DNA from: Phlyctochytrium arcticum
Lineage: Eukaryota > Chytridiomycota > Chytridiomycetes > Chytridiales > Chytridiaceae
Direction: 5' to 3'
Assembly (NCBI GenBank): GCA_025602905.1
Contig: JAHLKI010000038.1
Location: 62,001 to 126,000, forward strand
Length of the DNA: 64,000 bases
Of the stretch, positions 32,802-46,243 are shown in pieces. Made by a program: the position numbers and the translations under genes. Position 1 is the stretch's first letter; the number at the start of each line of letters is the position of its first letter. A model generated the notes under the pieces. That model was not told where the DNA came from. It saw nothing but the letters and a program-made list of their open reading frames with translations, and ran no database searches.

Positions 32802-34099
32802 CTATGGTGTTGGAACAAGAATAACCACATCATCTTTACAAAAATGATGGGCGACCAAATCCCCCATTTGATTCAAGTTGAGCGGAAGGGCTCGGACTCC
32901 ATCATGTCTAAACACTCTAAACGGGTATTCGGGGCGTCCACCGGGGATATACGATGCTCGGATGTTGTTTTTGAAGGGGGCCAGGTCGTCAAAGTTGGCG
33001 AGGGAGAGTGGGAGGAGGTCTCCCAGGCGGGATGTGGAGGGGAGGGGGAGGGCGCCTAGGAGGGTTGAAGGGGCGAAGGGGGTTGTGGGGGGGATGAGGG
33101 ATGGGAGGGGGGAGTCGGTGCGGGTGTGGTAGTAGACTGGGATGGGTGGAAGCATTGTAGAATTGTGGGAATGCGGGGTAGATGATGCTGCTGTTGGTTG
33201 AGTAAGGGGGTGGCCATTCGTGATTGCAGACGGCTGCTCATGCGCTGCTGCAACAGATCCGGCAGAGGTAGATGAATGATGATGATGCATGGGTGCAAAT
33301 GAGAGGGGTTTGGGAGTGGTCAATCGGAGACTTTCTCGGGAAGTCGAGGAAGCTAGTGATTTGGTGTTGTTATGATGGGCAGATGATTTCAGATTCTGGG
33401 ACTTTTTGGTCGAGATCCCGGATTGTTTCCTTTGGGTTGATGTTCCATTAATACTGGCCGCGGCAGGGAATTTGTAATCTTGGATGGGATCAACTAAATT
33501 TGGTGATGTTTCTTGAGGAGCAGGTGAAGATGGTTGGTTCACAGCTGCTGCAGCAGCTTCATTCTGCGCCGACATCTCAACAGGTTCGGTTGTTGTAAGA
33601 CTACTCGGTACCTGACCCACAGGCACTTCTGCCAGATCACCTCCAGGCTGCAACTCCTTGGGGACCGAAAATAACCCCATAGTCGGATTGGAAAGATACG
33701 CGGGCACAAATCCTCCCCCCTCTTCTTTCTGATCTTCTTCACCGCCGTCACTCTCGGCACCCTCCCCATTCAATAACCCCCGCACCTCTTTATCTTTCGC
33801 CAACATGGCCGCCGTCTGCCCCCGATCATTCTTTAGTTCGAGGTCTGCATGGTATCCCATCAAGATTCGCACAATCTCGACATTTCCGCGTTTGGCAGCC
33901 CAATGTAACGGAGTCCATTTGTTGACTTTGTTGGCAGTGTTGGGGTTCACGCCGCTCGACAGAAATTGTTTGACGGCTTCAATGTTGCCTTGGGCGGATG
34001 CTTCGCGAAGACCCTATGAGGGGAATTAGTAAGGGTTTTTTGCGGGAGGGGGGAGAAGCGGGGTAGGACGCTTACTTCTTCTCGGGGGTCTTCAAACAT
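32802..34099 (-). CDS. Ankyrin-repeat protein, ANKRD40-like
   Basis: It starts at 34099 (MFEDPREE), with one intron to GLREASAQGNIEAVKQFLSS. Two ankyrin repeats follow: TPLHWAAKRGNVEIVRILMG and LKNDRGQTAAMLAKDKEVRG. Then comes FVPAYLSNPTMGLFSVP, which corresponds to FVPNYLANPAF of animal ANKRD40 at the same position. A long low-complexity Ser/Pro/His region follows, including HHHH near a Met, ending in a conserved-looking segment (YPFRVFRHDGVRALPLNLNQ ... CKDDVVILVP) at stop 32802. In animals ANKRD40 is poorly characterised; ankyrin repeats imply protein binding. The match to ANKRD40 rests on the repeat layout and the FVPxYLxNP motif. Confidence 0.72.
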
Positions 34100-34886
34100 G
34101 TTGGTAGTTTATCGACCACAGATCTAAAGAATATAGGAAGCGTCGGGCCTTCAATTGTTGTCCGCCCTTTGTGCCTATCCCATGGCTGTGCCAATTTTTT
34201 TAAGACTGTGCCCCCTTCTTATTAACCGGTAATGGCTTCTTGGCTTCACAACCACCAACTACTGTTCTCCGGGATAGTTCAGGGATAGTTCTTGCTTTCA
34301 AAGGTAAAGGTGCTTCTTCGGGTTGGCAAGCCTGTATATAGAAGCGAAGTCTTTCTCAGCACAACATCCTTCACTATACTCCTTGAATTCTCCTTGAATT
34401 TACTTGTATTTCTTTTCATTTGATAATAATAAATAGTTTTGAGATAACAGGAAAGATGGGTAGTAGCAAACAATGAAAATTACTAAAAGAAGGAAAAGGG
34501 ATACGAAAGAGCAACACTAGACTAACTAAACTAAGACGAGGAGTTGAAGACGACAGAAAAACGAGAGAAAAACGAAAGAAGGAAGTCAACCAATACGCCG
34601 CATGAGCACATGGGTGAGAGACAAAGAAGGGCAAGAGGAAAAGTAACTTACGATACCGCTATGGCTACGGGAAGAGCTAGGACATCGCAGAAACTCAACA
34701 TTGAGAAACATCCACTTACCGTAAAAAGAACAGGAGAGAACAGGTTCGGGACCAAGATGTTGCACGCAACACGGGCGGTCGCCCTCGTTTTGCATGTGTT
34801 CAGATCATAAAATTGACAGCTTGGCGAGTATTATGGCACGCAAGTCTTTGAGAAAATGACGCGAGTACAGAGCTATTCCTATCTTT
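34100..34886. other. Intergenic, nothing recognised
   Basis: Promoter side of the ANKRD40-like gene (-) and 3' flank of the DUF4246 gene (-). Purine-rich on the plus strand (GAGAAAAACGAAAGAAGG near 34,565). No gene supported. Confidence 0.5.
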
Positions 34887-36767
34887 CTAGTGCTCGCACA
34901 GCGACACCTGTTCGCAAAAGTAGTCAAGATCATCTGCTGTCTTGGCGGACCTCGCGGCCATCAGATCGAGGCGATGGGCCTTGGCCTGCTCGAGCGTCAT
35001 CAGGCTCAAGTCCTCTCCGATTTTGCTGATGATCTCAGCGGGAAGCCCCCTGCCACCGCTACCCGCCATGAAATCGACCCACCATTCTTCGCATTGCGGG
35101 GGCACGTTCATTGTGCTTAGACGCGAAACGGCAGGGTCGACGAGGAAGAAGCACAGGATCTTCCTATGGCCGGGCTTGGAGCGATCATGGAGGGAGAATG
35201 GTTGGACGCGATGCTGGTATATGTTCGGGAAGGCAATGCAACGGCCCTCGACAGCCTCAATCGAACCAATGTCCTGCACTGCGGGTGTGTTGTCGCAGAT
35301 ACCGAACACCTCCTCCACGCCGCGTCTGGCGTCCTGCCCGCACTCAATATCACTAGGTTCGAACGCGGTTCGAAAAGATAGACGGGAAGTGGTAATGTTC
35401 TCGACGTCGTAATAATAGATGCCCGTGGCAACAATGCCCTCGCGCTGTGTGGCCTCCGTATGCCACGAGCCTCCCTTGTACTCGGGGTTCTCGGGCGTCA
35501 AGTGTATAGAGGCGAGCTTCACGATCACCTGCAGACGAGAGCCTTTGAGATTGATAATGTGGTCGCGTGGGTCGCCGTAAAGAGGGCTGTCCACAGGAGG
35601 AACTGTCGGATGCATCTTAGAAGGCTCAAAAGGACCTTCAGTCTCGACATCCCAGTCGCCCAATCCATCATTCGATTCGGTTTCAGAATCAGAACCCCAG
35701 TCGCTGTCCTCGAATTTGTCCACACGGTAGCACCTGTAGTCCTTGAACAAACTCTTGCACGGGCCAGACACCAAGTCCGTGGCTACCCGCTCAAAAAGCG
35801 GGATGAACTTTGCCAAGATGGCAGAGATGGCATTGTAGCCCGCAGCGTTTCGCATGGGGTGAAGATTATTGATGTATGACATGGGACGCACGGCACCCGA
35901 CTCGCTGACGTCAAACTCGGTTGGCAACCACTGGTAATTATCGAAACTAATCTGCTCGCCTGCGAATGGGCTCGGGCTCTTTTCTTTTGCCGGCGGAACG
36001 TCGGGCGCGACAGTTCCTGAGCCAGTCGTTGCTAGCCAGTCTGCTGGAGAAGCAGAGGCTTTACCGACGGCCAGGGTGGGAGTTACATTGGCAACGTAAC
36101 AAAATAGCGAGGGGTGGATGAGGTCCAGCACCTCGGGCGAACCGGGATGCCAGTCCTTTTTGTGGTCGGGACGGTCTTCGAGAAGAGCTGCAAGGTTTTT
36201 TAGATTGGCAAGCGCGGCCGCGGTGACGTGCCCGTCGGCGTGATACGTCCTGATCACACCGGACGGCACGACTTTGGTGCCAAAGTCAAAGTTGCGGCAG
36301 TCTGGAAGTTCGAGAAGGGAATGGGAGATGGCAAGATCCCAGAGGGGTTCAGAAAAAAACCTCTTGATGAGCTGGCGAGTCGTTTCCTGCCGCGGGAGAT
36401 CACTGCGTTCCTCGCGGTCCGGATAGTCCACATTGTCCTTGTCACGCTCATCTTGATTAACATCCTCGTCGGCTTTGTTGTCCTCGTCATTCCGGTCGCC
36501 GCCGGTTTGCGCAGGTTCGTCGGACTCCGCGGCGGCCAGCGCGGAGAGCTCCTGCTTCCATCTCGCCACGATCTCTGGATTCAGTATCTTGGTCTGCCAG
36601 TCGACTTTGTTGCGAATGAGAGCTAGAATGGCCAGGAAGGCCCGCTCGTGCCTGGGGAACGGGTTGTCCGGGTAGTGGTAACGTTTCGCTTTCAGGTCTT
36701 TGTCTGTGGGCAGCACGACCTTTCCGCCGCGACCGACGACGGCCTCGGTGGTCTGGTGGTCGTCCAT
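34887..36767 (-). CDS. DUF4246 family protein, possible Fe(II)/2-oxoglutarate-type dioxygenase fold
   Basis: An intronless frame of 626 codons, starting at 36767 (MDDHQTTEAVVGRGGKVVLP) and ending SLCEH at 34887. DUF4246 proteins are common in fungi and of unknown function. Key features: HYPDNPFPRHERAFLAILAL at the N-terminus; an acidic low-complexity insert (about residues 85-125); LPTEFDVSESGAVRPMSYIN; GGSWHTEATQREGIVATGIY then YYDVENITTSRLSFRTAF; and IAFPNIYQHRVQPFSLHDRS with HRKILCFFLVDP. HTE plus a later His and Arg would fit an HxD/E...H metal triad and a co-substrate Arg; this is inference. GC-richer and intron-free, it differs from its neighbours. It is divergent from the U1A gene. Confidence 0.85.
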   Translation of the reverse strand: MDDHQTTEAVVGRGGKVVLPTDKDLKAKRYHYPDNPFPRHERAFLAILALIRNKVDWQTKILNPEIVARWKQELSALAAAESDEPAQTGGDRNDEDNKADEDVNQDERDKDNVDYPDREERSDLPRQETTRQLIKRFFSEPLWDLAISHSLLELPDCRNFDFGTKVVPSGVIRTYHADGHVTAAALANLKNLAALLEDRPDHKKDWHPGSPEVLDLIHPSLFCYVANVTPTLAVGKASASPADWLATTGSGTVAPDVPPAKEKSPSPFAGEQISFDNYQWLPTEFDVSESGAVRPMSYINNLHPMRNAAGYNAISAILAKFIPLFERVATDLVSGPCKSLFKDYRCYRVDKFEDSDWGSDSETESNDGLGDWDVETEGPFEPSKMHPTVPPVDSPLYGDPRDHIINLKGSRLQVIVKLASIHLTPENPEYKGGSWHTEATQREGIVATGIYYYDVENITTSRLSFRTAFEPSDIECGQDARRGVEEVFGICDNTPAVQDIGSIEAVEGRCIAFPNIYQHRVQPFSLHDRSKPGHRKILCFFLVDPAVSRLSTMNVPPQCEEWWVDFMAGSGGRGLPAEIISKIGEDLSLMTLEQAKAHRLDLMAARSAKTADDLDYFCEQVSLCEH

Positions 36768-36964
36768 TGTTGGGGGGAGAGCGAGAGAGGGAGTTCAGTT
36801 GCGCGAAGATTTCATGAAACGGCCGAAACGGCCGCGAGAGCCAGAGAGCCAGCGATTATTGAAGGTTTCATTTGTTGTCATGGAAATGTGACCTTGATTC
36901 CGTGTCCAGCGGAACTGGCAGATCGTCAAACCCAAGAAAGAACACACACATATACATATACACA
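36768..36964. promoter_or_regulatory. Divergent promoter between DUF4246 gene and U1A/U2B'' gene
   Basis: 197 bp separate the two start codons. The half next to the snRNP gene (from about 36,866) is the part duplicated at 22,555, so the decayed copy carried promoter or leader sequence with it. Confidence 0.5.
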
Positions 36965-37886
36965 ATGGCAGCGTCAATACCTCCAAGTCAGACCCTTTAC
37001 ATCCGGAACTTGAATGAGAAGATTCAGAAAGAAGGTTTGTTCGTCTGCAACCATCTCAAAAGATCTCGGGTTCTGATTATTTCATAAATTCTAGAGTTGA
37101 GGAAATCTCTCTACTACCTGTTTTCGCAACACGGTCGGGTCCTCGATGTCGTAGCGTTAAAGACGATGAAGATGCGAGGGCAAGCGTTTATTTGTTTCCA
37201 GAGTATATCGAGTGCGACAACGGCCTTGCGGGCACTTCAGGAGTTTCCGTTTTTTGATCGGCATATGGTGCGTTGACAAAGGTTTTGGGCAGGAGTAGAG
37301 CGTTAACGGTCAAGTGCAGAAAATTACATTTGCCAAAACGAGATCAAACGCATTGAGATTCCGGGATGGAGCGTATACACCTGGACCAGGGGCGGAACGG
37401 GCGGCTGGCATGGGGGTTGGGGGGAGTAGTCTTGCGGGCCCGCCGACGGCAAAACGCCCACGGGAGGAAGAAAATGGAAATGGAGGAGAGAATAAGAGGG
37501 TCAAAGCAGCGGATGGGACTGACAATGGTAAGAATTATTTTTTCATTTGGAGCGAATGCGATGTTCAACCGTAAGCTCATCAAATGGTTTCTTTATTAGG
37601 AAACGAGTCTGAGGAAGACGAGCCAATGGAAGAAGACGAAGGCACACACCCACCCAACAGTATCCTCTTTCTTACGAATCTTCCCCCAACAACCACAGAA
37701 CAAATGCTCACTATGCTCTTTCAACAACATCCGGGGTATAAAGAAATTCGACTGGTCCCAGGCAAGACGGGGATAGCGTTTGTAGAGTATGAGACTGAGA
37801 CACAGGCTACGGTGGCGAAAACGGTGCTGGACGGGTTTGAGATTATGCCGGCACATAAAATGGGGGTGGATTTCGCTAAACGATAA
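36965..37886 (+). CDS. SNRPA: U1A/U2B''-type snRNP protein (two RRM domains)
   Basis: Binds stem-loops of U1 and/or U2 snRNA in the spliceosome. Start at 36965 (MAASIPPSQTLYIRNLNEKI). RRM1: RNP2 LYIRNL; second exon ELRKSLYYLFSQHGRVLDVV, MRGQAFICFQSISSATTALR (RNP1 RGQAFICF, compare RGQAFVIF in human U1A), and VQKITFAKTRSNALRFRDGA after an intron. A Gly/Pro linker with KRPREEENGNGGENKRVKAA follows, then an acidic segment, then RRM2: SILFLTNLPPTTTEQMLTML, KTGIAFVEYETETQATVAKT and the end MGVDFAKR. Four exons. One protein may serve both U1 and U2 snRNPs, as in some invertebrates. A truncated copy of its 5' end lies at 22,555-22,802. Confidence 0.94.
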
Positions 37887-38062
37887 AGAGTTTGTAATGT
37901 CAAAGAATTTCACTATACTATACGTATTCCTCGGAATTATTAATTGTGGATGCCCTGTTAAATGGACGCCTTTTCCCAGGATCGCAAGTTGTTTGAGGTC
38001 TCTACTGAGCGGATATATATATACATTAGTTTGTAGAAAAGCATGGGAGAGAAATATAGCAG

Positions 38063-41400
<3,338 letters not shown>

Positions 41401-41788
41401 ACCAGCCGGCTGCATATTCATGACCGTTAGCTCTCTGCTGCACACCTTTCGGATAGATACTACCCGTCTTTCCGTTCGCGAGACGTTCTCCTTCCGGTGA
41501 CAAGTTTGCTTGGGTAGGTTAGATATAGATCACTTTCTACTAGCAACGAATCTTGGGACGTCATCAGCTGGAAAACTTCAAAACCTGAATTCCGAGGTAG
41601 GGAGAGGTAGGGCTGGAAAACAAGTCATCAGAAATTTAGAAATCTCAAGAGAGGGGAAAAGCTTGCCAAAACGCAAAGAGAGCGCTATGAGGGTATTGTG
41701 CACGGCCACATTAAGATGTCAAGAAAACAACAAGAAGAAAATATTTGCAAAACAACGATTCCGAATCAAAGTAATTCCGAAAGCAAGT
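41401..41788. other. Intergenic between CUL4 5' end and NDUFA9 3' end
   Basis: Probably holds the CUL4 promoter, its unresolved first exon (ATGs near 41,420 on the minus strand) and the NDUFA9 3' untranslated region. Nothing else recognised. Confidence 0.45.
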
Positions 41789-43522
41789 CTACAGTTTTAT
41801 GTGCTCGGTCGTGTACTTGCGAACAATGGTTTCGTAGGGTGCCCGTTGGTATTCATGTGGTCGGTACAGTCCCGCGAACCGGATAATGAGTTCCTCAACG
41901 GTATGTGGCTTGACGTTAAAGTCCTCAAAAGTCAAGGCGCCAGGTGTGGGTTTGTCATCAATGTAAAGCTGTTGCCCGCCCATCGTTAGAAAACGTTGAA
42001 AGAGAATAACAACAAAAGAACGCTGTGCCAACTTACACGCTCAACTTCGTCAGGAGAGATGAGGGGGGTAGCCATACCCTTATCGAGGATAGTGGCAAAT
42101 AACTTCGCAAGCGCCTTGGGGAGGGGGTACGGGGCTTGCTGACGGTAAGTCACGTCCAGGAAGAACCGCACAAGGGCTCCGTAGTGGTACTCTCGAGGTC
42201 TGGATCGGAAAGATGAGAGGTCGATTTTGTTGTGAAATATAACCGGCCAACACTCTACCCGTAAAGCTCCACGATTTTGCCCACTGCCCGGTCATCCTTC
42301 TGTAGTGCAGCGAGCACATGTGCAATATCTCCAACCTGGACAGAAAATCATAAGTCAAAAAAATCTAAAATATTATTTGGTGATGCTATACGCACATATG
42401 TGGGGCGAATCAGTGTCTTGCCACCGTTCAATGTTGGGATACCTCCTGGAGCCCACTTGACAAACCCTGTAGACGCAAATTATTGTTAAACCGGGCCGTC
42501 ATGTCCCTGGTAGATCCAGAAACTTACATCCTAATCGATTCCAAAATCGATCTTCTCCTCCGTAAATTGTTCCAGGTCGAACAATAATGGCTTCGGGGAA
42601 TTCATTCCGAACGGCCTCTTCACCCAAGGCCTTGAATTACATGAGCGATGGTTTCTGTACGATGTAAACAATGGTGCATACCTTTGTTCGCAGGAAATTG
42701 GACTTGGAGTCGGGACTGGCATTCAAAGCAGACACGTGCACAAACTTTGAAACGCCTTCCTCCTTGCAAATGCGCGCGAGGCGTGCGGCTCCGTCAACAT
42801 GGACTTGTTCGAACGTGAAATTCCTATCAAATAGTGCGTAAATGCTCTTGCGCCTGGTTGACGATGAGTATATCCTCCATACTTTGTGGCATAATCTCGA
42901 CCGATAAGGTTGTACACAGTGTCAGAGTGGCGAACAGATTCCCGAATCGATTCCTCGTTGCGCAAATCAAACCGCTGTCCTCATCATCAGCAATTGCCGG
43001 TACGCCGATAAGCAATCAACGGTCATACCAATTGAACAATTTGGCCCAAATCACCCATCAACTTCAGGTGGCGACGATCGTCATCTGTTCCACGGTAAGG
43101 TGTAATGACCTGTGTTCCCTTCTTGCCTGTATAATTTGTGAGTAGCTGGCCGATCTTCAGAATGCTCAACATCGTTTTACCCAGGTTGTTTACGACATAT
43201 CGGCCCAAGAAACCAGTGCAGCCCATGACGGTCGCAACATGTCCAGAGATCGAAGAGCGTCCACCTGGTCCTTTGGCAACGAATACCTCTCCGGTAGTAG
43301 GTCGCTTAACGACATCGTGAACTTGGCGTCGCTAACGTCCGAGTATTAGCCTCTGACACATCTACACAACGACCCAAGGAAAATCAGCAAGGAAAAGATC
43401 AAAACACTCACCCACAGCGCTTGAACGGCCGGGCCCCCTTTGTGTGGCACTTTTGCATACGTTCGCGACAACATGGCGGTTATGAAGCTGCTCGAAATTC
43501 GCAGGTCGTTGCCAAATTGCAT
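41789..43522 (-). CDS. NDUFA9: NADH:ubiquinone oxidoreductase complex I subunit NDUFA9 (39/40 kDa)
   Basis: This accessory subunit of mitochondrial complex I binds NADPH through an atypical short-chain dehydrogenase fold. Start at 43522 ([20 protein letters not shown]), a basic presequence-like N-terminus. After an intron come [20 protein letters not shown] and [20 protein letters not shown] then [12 protein letters not shown] (Rossmann GxxGxxG; human has [17 protein letters not shown]). Also [67 protein letters not shown] and [20 protein letters not shown]. The end is [15 protein letters not shown] at 41789. About seven introns. It is divergent from the orphan gene at 43,905 (382 bp between). 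Confidence 0.95.
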
Positions 43523-43904
43523 CTGCAACCGGCAGGCCTCAAGTGGCTGGGTGGCGCCACAGTGGCTTGGGCTCAGGTCATCAAGCGGAGATTCGCAGAC
43601 TTCAAAGGAATCCTACAAAGAAGACGACACTTTTTCGCCAAAACACGCAATGCTATGCTCTTTTCAGCCTTTTTATCAGCACGCCAAAAGTATCTTACCT
43701 GGTAAAACTTGTAAGTTCCTTCGATTGCTTGCCAATAGGTTAAGTTTATTCTTCTTTTTACCTCGACTCAACATGAGGTGCTGCCTATTTTCGGAACTCC
43801 ACATCTGAGGGAAACTTAGGGTAACTGTGCCGGGCGGTTTGACCAAAGTTCGACATGTCGCATGGTTTCGGGCGTGCTCCAAACTTTGTCGCAGGCCAAC
43901 AATC

Positions 43905-45019
43905 ATGTCTATCGCAGAATCAGAAGTAGTGTCGGCAGAGCCAGCCATAGATGAAGCCAGCACAAGTAGCGATGGTGCCGAGGAAAATGTCCCGGAAACG
44001 GTTCCCGCTACACCTGCAAACCTGGATATGAACATGGGGATTTCGCCGGTAGAGGCCATGGAGCTGCACCGCCGGGCACAGGAGATTAAAAATGGGTACG
44101 CCTTGCTCGCAATGAAGCAGCTGGAGAATGTCTTTCAAGGTTTGGATGATGAGAATGCACCCAATGATGGAGGAATCGACCTGGCGGAAGAAGAACGGAA
44201 ACTCAAGTATGTCTTTGCATCAAAACATCTGGTCGTATACCGTGAACGATGTGTTTGCTCACCTTGGTTTGTCACAGTGAAGCAATGGCGGCCTACGCGG
44301 GACATTTGGCATCGTTCGGCGTTGCCCCAGGAAGTGATGCTTTTGAAAATGCGATGGCAGATCTTACGGCTGAGCCCGAAGCAAGCCCACCAACCCCTCC
44401 ACCACCAAGAGAGGAGCTGAGTATCGAACCACCAAAAGCACCCGAGGTTCTTCCCTACCATAACGTCTGGCAATCCGAGGCCATGGAGGCCAAGAAAGAG
44501 GAGGAGCCCGTAGTGGAAGAGGTGATGCCGGAGCCGGAAGCGCCCGCCCCAGAGCCAGTCCCAGAACCCGTTCCAGAAGAGATTGAGGAAAAGATTCTCG
44601 AGCCTGTGGCCGAACCGGCTCCTGTAGCCTCCACCGTTCCCAAGCCGGTATCATCAAAACCTACGCGATTACCCACCACCAATCGCAACAAAAAGCCCAT
44701 AGTGCAAAAGCAGGCCATACAAGCACGGCCGCTAAATCTAGCCTTTACCACCTTTTCGGCAGCTCTACCCTCACAACCACCAAATATGACTGGCAACTAC
44801 AATTATGCGGCCCCAAGTCATCATGGCTCGATGATTGCCCCATCTCAGATATCCTTACTACCCCCAGATGCTACCGCTTTACGCGTTGTCGCACCACGCA
44901 GAGCAGCCCCCAGTCTAACATCTTACCCTAGCATCCCACCCAATAGTTTCATAGTACGCTCACTCGAGAATGCCAACTCTGTGCCCAACGTGCGCGGGGC
45001 GGGTAAACGCCGGAGCTAG
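43905..45019 (+). CDS. Hypothetical protein, Pro/Glu-rich middle
   Basis: Not recognised. Start at 43905 (MSIAESEVVSAEPAIDEAST); one intron (about 44,204-44,277) joins LAEEERKLN to EAMAAYAGHLASFGVAPGSD. The N-terminal 125 residues look structured, with helical SPVEAMELHRRAQEIKNGYA then LLAMKQLENVFQGL. The middle is low-complexity (PPTPPPPREEL, EPEAPAPEPVPEPVPEEIEE), followed by a basic patch (PTRLPTTNRNKKP) and a Pro/Ser/Ala-rich tail ending VPNVRGAGKRRS. No signal peptide or membrane segment. About 346 residues. It could be a cytoskeletal or nuclear adaptor, but nothing in the sequence settles this. Confidence 0.8.
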
Positions 45020-45480
45020 TTATAGATGCTTCACCGTAAACTAGCTTTCGTATAGGAACAGCATCCCGTCAGAACCATACTTGAGTAGTTGTCAATGTAC
45101 GTATTAAAATAGCAGCATTATCATAGATTCCCCGCGACTAGACTCTGGATTGGCACAGGTTGGGGTCTTGATGAACATTTACCAGAAGCGCTTTACAACT
45201 GTTGGCAGTGTTATGGAGGCCTCTCATACCCTCTATATATTCGACCTTCTATAAGCAGACGTTCTGGTCCCCCGCCCGCCGAGCCGTTCAAGGCCGTTCA
45301 ATAGATCTGGCATCCGGATTTGGGCACGCCGCCGGTGTTTGGCTTACCCAATCCGCGACGCGATTGGTTTTGAGCTTTTGACGTTGTGGCCAGTTTTCCA
45401 GGGCACATACTTTGACCAGCATTTCGACCAAAGACATACCAGCGGGGAGGAGAGGTCTTACTCTACGAAGTATTGCCATC

Positions 45481-46119
45481 ATGCCTCGGATATTACCGGC
45501 CGCGTTGGACATTATTCTGGTGTCTACGCTCTTGGCAGGTTTGCGGCGGTCTGGGAACTTTGGTAGGATTGTGTATTTGCCAAAGAATATCACCAACTAG
45601 ACTAATGTATTTACAACAGAGTTTGTCTTGGAGCACATACAGTCTGCCGCCGTTCGGTGGTTTCTAATGCAATTCCTCTTTCTGGGGGAGCGCTTTCTTG
45701 ACCTCCTCTTGATGCTGACCCGAAAATACCCGGCATACTTTCGACCTCGCCTTCCCCTGGATGCCCCACGCTCTCTACCAACCCCCAATGCACAAGATGC
45801 AGACACCCCACCCTCGGTAGCTACTACACCACAATCACCCGCTCTTGTTGCAGCTCCTCCAACCGCACCGGCCGCTCAGCCATACGACTTGATTGCTGCG
45901 CAGCCCTATCATCACAGTGAATACCCTCAAACTGGATATATATCCCTTACATCAGAAGCAGCCATGGTCGCCCACCGAAGAGGAGTGGAGACATGGGCGG
46001 CTGGATCGTATCACGGCGTAAAATCCGCCGACAATAGACCCCCAGGCCGTCATGAACGCCATATACCCGTCACCACCCTGGTCCCTTTGGGCCAATACCT
46101 ACCAAATTCATCTCGTTGA
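45481..46119 (+). CDS. DUF1748-like small membrane-protein N-terminus with long C-terminal extension
   Basis: It starts at 45481 (MPRILPAALDIILVSTLLAG then LRRS). This matches the N-terminus of fungal DUF1748 proteins (pattern DAVLVSTVLAGVRRS), small mitochondrial proteins of unknown role. One intron (45563-45619) joins GNF to EFVLEHIQSAAVRWFLMQFL. A second hydrophobic stretch runs through FLFLGERFLDLLLMLTRKYP. Unlike the usual protein of about 70-80 residues, this one continues for about 120 more: a Pro/Ala/Thr-rich segment, then YISLTSEAAMVAHRRGVETW and the end LVPLGQYLPNSSR, about 193 in all. The family match covers only the first 27 residues, so it is tentative beyond that. Confidence 0.65.
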
Positions 46120-46243
46120 AGTGCAGGAGGTAAATCTCTTTTAATGATGTATGTAGGGCAGGAAGATGTATCAGCTAGATGTATATTGTAGTGAGTATAG
46201 AAGATTTCCCCGAAATCTATTGTCCGTATGCTTTTGCAACGCT

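Noticed and set aside
32860..33132. Plus-strand frames within the ANKRD40-like gene
   Set aside because: Shadows of the Ser/Pro/His-rich region of the minus-strand gene.
35350..35372. GGTTCGAAC-like tRNA B-box
   Set aside because: It lies inside the DUF4246 coding frame and no A-box or cloverleaf surrounds it.
36228..36626. Plus-strand frame with many Val/Leu residues opposite DUF4246
   Set aside because: Antisense of the acidic low-complexity insert; the apparent hydrophobic protein is an artefact of reading Asp/Glu codons backwards.
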